Below are positions 1-5,279 of a stretch of 6,209 nt of DNA, piece after piece (the first letter of the stretch is position 1; every line of letters begins with the position of its first letter). A program made the position numbers and the translations under genes. The stretch comes from a bacterium (lineage in GTDB: Bacteria; Vulcanimicrobiota; Xenobia; Xenobiales; Xenobiaceae), in NCBI GenBank assembly GCA_017444045.1, contig JAFSXO010000100.1, positions 1 through 6,209 of the forward strand, read 5' to 3'. The notes beneath the pieces were generated by a model. That model saw only the letters and a list, made by a program, of their open reading frames with translations, was not told the origin of the DNA and ran no database searches.

Positions 1-914
1 ATGCCCGTATCGGGGAGAATGACGACGATGTTTTTTCCCTCGTTCTCGGGGCGCTTGGCCGCTTCTATGGCCGCCCAGGCCGCGGCGCCGGAGGAAATGC
101 CCACCAGTATGCCTTCGGTTTTGCCCAAAAGCTGGGCCGTTTCCATAGCCTGTTCATCGCCTACGGGGACGATCTCGTCATAGACCGCGGTATCCAGCAC
201 CTCGGGCACAAACCCAGCGCCAATGCCCTGAATGCGGTGCTTGCCACTTTTGCCGGTCGAGAGAACCGCCGATGACGCCGGCTCAACCGCGATGACCTTG
301 ATCTCTGGATTCTGTTCTTTCAGATAGCGGCCCGCGCCGGTAAGGGTGCCTCCGGTACCCACGCCGGCCACAAAGATGTCGGCTTGGCCATCGGTATCTT
401 CCCAAATCTCGGGGCCTGTGCTCATGTAATGGGCTTGGGGATTGGCAGGGTTGGTGAATTGGCCAGGGATAAAGCTGTGTGGTATCTCGCGGGCCAGCTC
501 TTCGGCTTTGGCTATGGCGCCCTTCATACCCTCGGCGCCGGGGGTGAGCACCAGCTCGGCTCCGTAGGCCTGCATCATCTGGCGGCGTTCTACCGACATG
601 GAGTCGGGCATGACGATGATGGTGCGGTAGCCTCTCCTGGCGGCGATCATGGCCAGGCCGATGCCGGTATTGCCAGAGGTGGGCTCAATGATGGTGCCTT
701 CGCATCCCAGTACGCCGCGCTTTTCGGCATCGTCGAGCAGGGCTTGGCCGATGCGGTCCTTAACGCTGCCGGCGGGATTAAAGTATTCCAGCTTGGCTAG
801 GACTCTGGCTTTAAGCTTAAGGTCAAATTCGAGTCTGGTGAGCTCTAAAAGTGGTGTGTGGCCCACTAACTGTTCTATGGATGTATAAATATTAGGCATG
901 GGTCGCAACTTCAT
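1..914 (-). CDS. cysK: Cysteine synthase (O-acetylserine sulfhydrylase), C-terminus cut by window edge
   Basis: This cytosolic PLP enzyme makes L-cysteine from O-acetylserine and sulfide, the last step of cysteine assimilation. The 304 visible residues match the fold-type II family throughout. The PLP-lysine motif NPAGSVKDR puts the Schiff-base lysine at K52. The substrate-binding loop TSGNTG is at 79-84, the PLP-phosphate loop GVGTGGT at 184-190, the CysK-type HRIQGIGAGFVP at 226-237, and GISSGAA at 272-278. The frame is still open at ILPDTG, so by family length (about 305-325) only some ten residues are missing. I chose the ATG at 912-914. It lies 15 nt after AAAGGA (930-935), a rather long spacing, but the in-frame ATG at 897-899, which better fits the usual family N-terminus, is 30 nt away from it. 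The leader contains repeat copy 1. CysK versus CysM is judged from motifs, and no serine acetyltransferase gene is visible. Confidence 0.93.
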   Translation of the reverse strand, partial: MKLRPMPNIYTSIEQLVGHTPLLELTRLEFDLKLKARVLAKLEYFNPAGSVKDRIGQALLDDAEKRGVLGCEGTIIEPTSGNTGIGLAMIAARRGYRTIIVMPDSMSVERRQMMQAYGAELVLTPGAEGMKGAIAKAEELAREIPHSFIPGQFTNPANPQAHYMSTGPEIWEDTDGQADIFVAGVGTGGTLTGAGRYLKEQNPEIKVIAVEPASSAVLSTGKSGKHRIQGIGAGFVPEVLDTAVYDEIVPVGDEQAMETAQLLGKTEGILVGISSGAAAWAAIEAAKRPENEGKNIVVILPDTG

Positions 915-946
915 GGAAGATTGTGGATTTCCTTTAGGGTATTTTT

Positions 947-1139
947 GCGCTTAAAAGCAAAATAACGCACCTCGTAGAGGTCTACGTTATTTCTGCTTAA
1001 CAATTCGTGGCTAGCCGATTGTTATATGTTTTAATGTGATTGGTTCTCGCTATCGGTACTGGCTAGGTACATTGGCTATTTTATATCATACTAAGCTGAT
1101 ATGCGCTTAGCGAAAATCTGAAGAATTATTAAACTCTGC
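947..1139 (-). repeat. 193-bp structured dispersed repeat, copy 1 (upstream of cysK)
   Basis: This matches 2377-2568 base for base except for eight substitutions (at 984, 1026, 1071, 1112, 1113, 1120, 1126 and 1129) and one missing T in the other copy, about 95% identity. It has the same orientation as the other copy, in both cases upstream of a minus-strand gene. Internal inverted repeats are a long hairpin at 955-998, TAACAAT/ATTGTTA at 998-1004 and 1018-1024 around a GGCTAGCC palindrome, and CTAAGC/GCTTAG at 1091-1096 and 1105-1110. No open reading frame, tRNA or known riboswitch signature is apparent, and the T-box consensus was looked for and not found. It could be a MITE- or REP-like mobile repeat, a dispersed terminator, or a shared RNA leader. 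The repeat itself is certain; its nature is not. Confidence 0.92.
955..998 (-). terminator. Terminator-like long hairpin in repeat copy 1, just upstream of cysK
   Basis: On the minus strand AAGCA, then AAATAACG, then ACCTC pair with GAGGT, CGTTATTT and TGCTT around a three-base loop. The stem is interrupted by a short bulge and, in this copy only, by a C-A mismatch (base 984). Both strands give a U-rich 3' side (TTATTTTGCTTTT on the minus strand), so it could work in both directions. It would stop aldolase transcripts, but its gene-proximal end lies only about 40 nt before the cysK start. Its role as terminator or attenuator is inferred from shape alone. Confidence 0.55.
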
Positions 1140-1190
1140 GGCAATACCATTTAGTCAGTGTTTAAGCTATAATGCTGAGGTCATACAGGC

Positions 1191-2234
1191 TTAGATTATG
1201 CTGAGCAAAGCCTCTACGTCTTCTGCAGAGGTGGCCCAGCTGGTGGCCAGGCGCATGATGGTATGCGTCTCGTCGGACTTTTCCCAATAGCTCAACTCTA
1301 TTTGGCTGGAGATGGTCTTCAGCTTGGAGTCTTCAAATTCAATGAAGATTTGATTGGTAGGGGACGGAAAAGCCAGCTTATAGCCGCGCTCCAGCAGAGC
1401 CTGGCGGATTCTGCGGGCTGCGTCTATGGCGTTATGTCCGATTCTGAAGTATAAACCTTCGCTGAACAGAGTGTCGAATTGAAGGCCGGCGATGCGCCCC
1501 TTGGCCAGTAGGGCGCCCTGCTGTTTTATTATCGTGAACAGATGGGGGATGCAGTTCTGCTTAGGAATGACCGCGGCTTCTCCGAACAGCGCGCCGCATT
1601 TGGTGCCGCCGATATAAAACGCTGTGCATAGCCGGGCAAGGTCTGGCAGGGTGGCATCGTTTTCTGGACAGGCTAGCGCATATGCCAGCCGAGCTCCGTC
1701 AAGATACAGGGGAATCTGACTGCTGCGGCAGACGGCGCTGATCTGTTCTAGCTCTTCAAGAGAGTAAAGCGTGCCGTATTCCGTGGGCTGAGAGATGTAT
1801 ACCAGGCCGGGCATGACCATATGCTCGCGGTTTTCGTCCTGCCAATATGAGCGTATGTACGCTTCTATAGCTTCGGCGCTGAGCTTGCCGTTGCGGTGGG
1901 GAAGCGCCAAGACCTTGTGCCCGCCGGCCTCGATAGCGCCCGCCTCGTGAATACTGATATGGCCGCTGGCCGCGGCTATAACGCCCTGGTAGGGTTTTAA
2001 GAGGGCGCCGATAATGATGGCGTTGGTCTGGGTGCCGCCTGTCAGGAAGAAAATGTCGGCATCGGGAGTCTGGCAGGCCCTGCGGATTTTTTGTCGGGCA
2101 GCGTGGGAAAACTCGTCTAGCCCGTAGCCTGCGGTTTTCAGCATGTTTGTTTCCAATAAGCGCTGCAGAATGAGTGGATGGGCGCCTTCCATATAGTCGG
2201 AAGCAAATGAAAGCTTGGGCAGATTGGAATTCAT
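1191..2234 (-). CDS. ltaE: Low-specificity L-threonine aldolase family protein (PLP beta-eliminating lyase)
   Basis: This is a cytosolic fold-type I PLP enzyme of the threonine aldolase/beta-eliminating lyase family (PF01212), expected to cleave L-threonine or L-allo-threonine to glycine and acetaldehyde. It has 347 residues, normal for the family. Visible signatures are FASDYMEGAHP near the N-terminus, the cofactor-binding segment LTGGTQTN at about 64-71, a PLP-stacking histidine in HISIHE (H96), LDGARL with the cofactor-contacting aspartate D179, and FYIGGTKCG with the probable Schiff-base lysine K212. The start is ATG 2232-2234, 11 nt after AAAGGA (2246-2251). A TTG at 2271-2273 would add 13 residues but has no good ribosome site and the family does not carry them. 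The gene is flanked by the two direct repeats. Substrate preference cannot be read from sequence, so the symbol is by family analogy to the Pseudomonas-type enzyme. Confidence 0.85.
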   Translation of the reverse strand: MNSNLPKLSFASDYMEGAHPLILQRLLETNMLKTAGYGLDEFSHAARQKIRRACQTPDADIFFLTGGTQTNAIIIGALLKPYQGVIAAASGHISIHEAGAIEAGGHKVLALPHRNGKLSAEAIEAYIRSYWQDENREHMVMPGLVYISQPTEYGTLYSLEELEQISAVCRSSQIPLYLDGARLAYALACPENDATLPDLARLCTAFYIGGTKCGALFGEAAVIPKQNCIPHLFTIIKQQGALLAKGRIAGLQFDTLFSEGLYFRIGHNAIDAARRIRQALLERGYKLAFPSPTNQIFIEFEDSKLKTISSQIELSYWEKSDETHTIMRLATSWATSAEDVEALLSII

Positions 2235-2296
2235 GGCGGCTGCGATCCTTTGTGTAGTGCTGCTGTCTTTCAAGCCTGGGGCTGTGCTTGGCTGGT

Positions 2297-2371
2297 GCTT
2301 TAGGCTGTATTTGCGATTAACTTACGCCTTACGCTTTAGGCTATATGCTTTATGCTATAGCCTATAGCATA
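2297..2371 (-). repeat. Short repeats and perfect stem-loop in the aldolase leader
   Basis: Between the aldolase start and repeat copy 2 lies low-complexity sequence. A 14-base word at 2297-2310 (gctttaggctgtat) recurs with one change at 2333-2346 (gctttaggctatat). TATGCTATA (2351-2359) and TATAGCATA (2363-2371) form a perfect 9-bp stem with a GCC loop. The stem ends five bases from the repeat copy. It could be leader RNA structure, an operator, or debris of repeat insertion. I see no clear promoter here. Confidence 0.6.
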
Positions 2372-2376
2372 TAATC

Positions 2377-2568
2377 GCGCTTAAAAGCAAAATAACGCAC
2401 CTCGTAGAGGTCTGCGTTATTTCTGCTTAACAATTCGTGGCTAGCCGATTGTTATGTGTTTAATGTGATTGGTTCTCGCTATCGGTACTGGCTAGGTACC
2501 TTGGCTATTTTATATCATACTAAGCTGATATGCGCTTAGCATAAATCTTAAGAAATACTAAACTCTGC
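2377..2568 (-). repeat. 192-bp structured dispersed repeat, copy 2 (upstream of threonine aldolase)
   Basis: This is the second copy of the element at 947-1139, in direct orientation and 1.43 kb away. Identity starts sharply at GCGCTTAAAAGC and fades after AAACTCTGC, with different sequence on both outer sides, so the copies have defined ends. Most differences cluster at the end farthest from the downstream gene (five of eight in the last 30 bases). Internal stems are 2385-2428, 2428-2434 with 2448-2454, GGTAC/GTACC at 2484-2488 and 2496-2500, and CTAAGC/GCTTAG at 2520-2525 and 2534-2539. The last of these extends to about 9 bp in this copy. No target-site duplication is obvious. Confidence 0.92.
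2385..2428 (-). terminator. Terminator-like long hairpin in repeat copy 2
   Basis: AAGCA, AAATAACGC and ACCTC on the left arm pair fully with GAGGT, GCGTTATTT and TGCTT on the right. That is 19 base pairs with only a CT bulge and a single C bulge, closed by a GTA loop. U-rich 3' arms on both strands suit a bidirectional intrinsic terminator. It lies about 200 bases after the stop of the AlbA-type gene, which has no closer terminator that I can see, and about 150 bases before the aldolase start. Confidence 0.6.
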
Positions 2569-2625
2569 CGAGCTTGGCGAGATTTCAGCTCTGTGGACGC
2601 ATTGGCGCTGCCGCTGCATCCTGTG

Positions 2626-4107
2626 TTAGTTTTTGCTATCGTTTGTCGGAGGTAGCTTCACTAACCATTCCCCTCGTCGAGGGGTTCCGCATCTAGTTAT
2701 CAGCCCTTTTTCTTTCATTCGCCTGATATAGTATTTTGTTAGGTTGTAACCGATTCCCAAGGCTAAAGATATTTCTTTTTGGGAAATGTTTCTGTTGTCA
2801 AGTATGTGATTAATAATATCAATTTCAGTAGCTGATATGTCAGGACATTCTTGCTGGGTAGTCGATTGGGTAGTTTTGGTAGTCGATTGGGTAGTTTTGG
2901 TAGTCGATTGGGTAGTTTTGGTAGTCGGTTGGATAGCGTTCCGGTATATTATTACTTTAATACCATCGGAAAATTCTTGAAAGATGGGCTCCTTAAGCCC
3001 CATGGCGTGACATCTCTCAAATAGCCTCGGCAGTCCGGTTCCCCAGCCTTCGATGATTTTCATGTATTGGAACGCTTCTGCTATGGCCGTATTGCGGCAG
3101 CGCGATTTGCCTGCCAGAGCTTCCGCAACGCTAAGGCCATCATATAGCATACCTGGTGAATCTATCTCGAGGCGATCATCGTAGATAGAAACTTGGATAG
3201 AGGATTCGTCCAGATAACTGCGGTGCAGTACGGCATTGGCAATCATCTCACGGATTGACTTAGTAGGCAGCTCGTAAACGTCTCGGCGGTAAAGCCCTTC
3301 GATAATCGCTCCCATATTGATATGCCTTAGCACAAACTGGTGAGCCTGTTCCAATTGTTCATGAATAGGACCGCGAAACTCTTTACGGTCTATGAACTCA
3401 TCTCTTACGGTGCCTTTGAATAATGCACACTGAATTTTGACATAGCGTTGTAGAGGCTTAGTGAGCAGGGTGAAGCCTCGGGTAATCTGTAGCTCATGTC
3501 CATCGCGGTGAAGCAGACCGAAATCCTCAAGCTTTTCCAGCGTCATAGGACGTACATCGTCTCGTTCTTCTTGTGATCGGCAGGCTGCTAAGGCTGTCTG
3601 ATACATTGTCTCGCAAAGCTGCAGTGCTTTGTCTTTTTCGAAGGCAACGCCAATCTCGGGCAATGTGTCGTACGATATTTTCAGTCCTTCCAATTCTAGC
3701 TCTTTTAGCTTGCGCTCTGTGGCGGGACGGCTGGTGCCATTTACGCGGATATAACTAGAAGCTTCTTTGCCTTTGGATACAAGATAATACGGCCTTTGTT
3801 TGCCTGGAAACACCTCAATTTCTAAAATGGTTTTTCCTTCTAGGGTCTGCACATTGATTTCTGTGCTGATATGCGGAGTGCAGGCATCGGAGATCATGTT
3901 GGATATAGCGTCGGATAGTTTGAATGGATTTTGCTCGCCGATGCCTATTACTTCCCCGGTATCGTCAGCAATGCCAATAATGGTCTTGCCTCCAGATGTG
4001 TTGGCAAAGGCGACGATATCTTTAAGGAAGGTATCATGCCGCTTTGGCATTTCGGCCTTGAATTCTATGTGTTTTTCTTCACCGAATAAATCTTTTTTGA
4101 CCGCCAT
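2626..4107 (-). CDS. AlbA_2/Schlafen-type, RecG-C-like ATPase and winged-helix protein (COG2865 type)
   Basis: This is a predicted DNA- or RNA-binding regulator of 493 residues whose target is unknown. An AlbA_2 (Schlafen AlbA, formerly AAA_4) domain spans about 10-130, with HIEFKAE (13-19), IVAFANTSGGKTIIGI (31-46) and YIRVNGTSRPA (119-129). A RecG-C-like HATPase_c_4 region spans about 260-390, with the N-box-like REMIANAVLHRSY (286-298), DRLEIDSPGM (311-320) and GWGTGLPR (354-361). A Thr/Gln/Lys linker follows at 395-417, three copies of TTKTTQS plus a partial one, then a winged helix-turn-helix at about 425-485 (SQKEISLALGIG). The start is ATG 4105-4107, 8 nt after AGGAG (4116-4120). The frame stays open to 4311 but that stretch has no ribosome site and no family similarity. 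Composition is clearly AT-richer than the neighbours, lowest in the C-terminal part, suggesting transfer. It may regulate its own promoter. Confidence 0.87.
   Translation of the reverse strand: MAVKKDLFGEEKHIEFKAEMPKRHDTFLKDIVAFANTSGGKTIIGIADDTGEVIGIGEQNPFKLSDAISNMISDACTPHISTEINVQTLEGKTILEIEVFPGKQRPYYLVSKGKEASSYIRVNGTSRPATERKLKELELEGLKISYDTLPEIGVAFEKDKALQLCETMYQTALAACRSQEERDDVRPMTLEKLEDFGLLHRDGHELQITRGFTLLTKPLQRYVKIQCALFKGTVRDEFIDRKEFRGPIHEQLEQAHQFVLRHINMGAIIEGLYRRDVYELPTKSIREMIANAVLHRSYLDESSIQVSIYDDRLEIDSPGMLYDGLSVAEALAGKSRCRNTAIAEAFQYMKIIEGWGTGLPRLFERCHAMGLKEPIFQEFSDGIKVIIYRNAIQPTTKTTQSTTKTTQSTTKTTQSTTQQECPDISATEIDIINHILDNRNISQKEISLALGIGYNLTKYYIRRMKEKGLITRCGTPRRGEWLVKLPPTNDSKN
2857..2940 (-). 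repeat. In-frame 21-bp tandem repeat encoding the TTKTTQS linker
   Basis: Three identical 21-bp units occupy 2857-2877, 2878-2898 and 2899-2919. A fourth unit at 2920-2940 differs at four positions. The unit length is a multiple of three, so gain or loss of units changes only the length of the flexible linker between the ATPase-like region and the winged helix. The perfect identity of three units points to recent expansion or homogenisation by slippage. Confidence 0.95.
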
Positions 4108-4346
4108 AGCTCTATCTCCTGACAGTCCTTTTATTCCTGGTAGCTGAAGAAAAATCATTTTTATTAATATGGCTAGTTTGAAGATTGTTTGGCTCATTGT
4201 GTGTACAATAAATTCTGGAGTTGAGATGCAATATTTTTTATTTCGAATTTGGATTTCTCTTATAGAATAATAATTTTTGTCTTGATAAAGGGGTTCACTT
4301 TCAAGAAACAAATAGTTAATATCTTATTGCATTAAAGGGGGAGAAT
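4108..4346. promoter_or_regulatory. Divergent intergenic region between the AlbA-type gene and the dehydrogenase
   Basis: This 239-bp AT-rich region must carry the promoters of both flanking genes. It holds the ribosome site AGGAG (4116-4120) for the leftward gene and AAAGGGGGAG (4334-4343), tight against the ATG, for the rightward gene. An inverted repeat ATTGT-GTGT-ACAAT lies at 4196-4209 and could be an operator. I found no convincing -35/-10 pair for the leftward gene. Confidence 0.6.
4294..4322 (+). promoter_or_regulatory. Possible sigma-70-type promoter for the dehydrogenase
   Basis: TTCACT (4294-4299) and TAATAT (4317-4322) are 17 bp apart, and each matches its consensus hexamer at four of six positions. 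Transcription would start near 4329, leaving a leader of roughly 18 nt with the G-rich ribosome site. In such AT-rich DNA chance matches are common, so this is only a candidate. Confidence 0.3.
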
Positions 4347-5279
4347 ATGCATCATCTGATCATCGCCGGTTCCGGCACCATGGGGGCTTCTATGGCCCAA
4401 ATCTTCGCCAGCTTCGATTATAAGGTCACCCTGTACGACATCAAAGCCGAAGCCCTGGAAGCGGCGCGGGAGCGCATCGCCAAAAATGTGGCCATTCTGA
4501 CCGAAAGCGGTGAATTTGACGCCGCCCGCGGCCAGCGCACTCTAAGCAATATTGATTATACAACTGACAATAATTGTTTTAAGAGTTGCGATGCGGTCAT
4601 CGAAAACATCGTGGAGAATCTGGAGATCAAGCGCCGTTTCTATGCGGAGATATCCCAGCTAACTCCAGATGATACCGTCATCGCCTCCAATACCTCCGGG
4701 CTGTCCATCAACGCCATGGCCGAAGCTGTGCGCCTGCCCGAGCGCTTCATCGGTATGCACTGGTTTAATCCCCCGCATCTGATCCTGCTGGTGGAGATCA
4801 TTCGCGGCGATCACACCTCGGATAAAACGGCCCAGGCCATTTACGATCTGTGCTTAGCTATCGGCAAGAAGCCGGTAATGGTCAATAAGGATGTGCTGGG
4901 CTTTGCCGCCAACCGCCTGCAGGTGGCCCTGTTCCGCGAGGCGCTGGCGCTGGTCGATCAGGGTGTGGTTTCGCCCGAGGGGATCGACGATGTGATGAAG
5001 TACGGCCTGGGCTTCCGCTATGCCTGCGTAGGGCCGATGGAGATCGCCGATCTGGGCGGTCTCGATGTGTGGAACCATGTTAGCTCTTATGTGGCGCCCG
5101 ATCTGTGCGCTGAGAACGTTATGCCCGCCAGCATAACCGAGCGGGTTGAGCGCGGCGAGCTGGGGGTTAAGACGGGCCGGGGCTTCTACGATTATTCGGC
5201 GGGACAGGGCGAGGAGCTGATCAAAGAGCGCGACCGCAAAATGATCGCGATTTTTAATGCTCTGTACCGTGAAGAATAA
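4347..5279 (+). CDS. 3-hydroxyacyl-CoA dehydrogenase (3-hydroxybutyryl-CoA dehydrogenase family)
   Basis: This is predicted to be a cytosolic NAD(H)-dependent oxidoreductase interconverting 3-hydroxyacyl-CoA and 3-oxoacyl-CoA, as in butyrate formation or fatty-acid breakdown. Its 310 residues are close to the usual 280-310 of the single-function family. The N-terminal Rossmann domain has GSGTMG at 8-13, and D31 ends the second strand, favouring NAD over NADP. The family's catalytic residues are in place: S117 (NTSG), H138 (GMHWFNPP), E150 (LVEIIRG) and N189 (AANR). The C-terminal helical domain runs from about 187 and ends with the typical KTGRGFYDY (275-283). The start ATG follows a strong G-rich ribosome site. 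No thiolase, crotonase or acyl-CoA dehydrogenase gene is adjacent, so the pathway is unclear. HWFNPPH replaces the HFFNPVP common in butyrate-pathway enzymes, so a different hydroxy-acid substrate is possible. Confidence 0.88.
   Translation: MHHLIIAGSGTMGASMAQIFASFDYKVTLYDIKAEALEAARERIAKNVAILTESGEFDAARGQRTLSNIDYTTDNNCFKSCDAVIENIVENLEIKRRFYAEISQLTPDDTVIASNTSGLSINAMAEAVRLPERFIGMHWFNPPHLILLVEIIRGDHTSDKTAQAIYDLCLAIGKKPVMVNKDVLGFAANRLQVALFREALALVDQGVVSPEGIDDVMKYGLGFRYACVGPMEIADLGGLDVWNHVSSYVAPDLCAENVMPASITERVERGELGVKTGRGFYDYSAGQGEELIKERDRKMIAIFNALYREE

Noticed and set aside
384..888. Plus-strand open frames across cysK
   Set aside because: They lie antisense to a fully conserved cysK frame, show no family resemblance and no ribosome site, and are frame shadows.
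947..1139. T-box or other known riboswitch before cysK
   Set aside because: The conserved T-box antiterminator sequence is absent and no known aptamer core is recognisable. Only terminator-like and simple hairpins are seen.
2235..2273. TTG start at 2271-2273 for the aldolase
   Set aside because: It adds 13 residues not typical of the family and lacks a good ribosome site, whereas ATG 2232-2234 has AAAGGA 11 nt upstream.
947..2568. Composite transposon with the repeats as insertion-sequence ends
   Set aside because: The repeats are too short for a transposase gene, none lies between or beside them, and no target-site duplication was found.
2857..2940. CRISPR-like array
   Set aside because: The 21-bp units are contiguous without spacers and translate in frame as a protein linker, so this is a coding tandem repeat.
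4108..4311. Upstream extension of the AlbA-type reading frame, including an in-frame ATG at 4195-4197
   Set aside because: No ribosome site precedes these starts, the translation does not resemble the family N-terminus, and ATG 4105-4107 has AGGAG at ideal spacing. The stretch is better read as promoter region.
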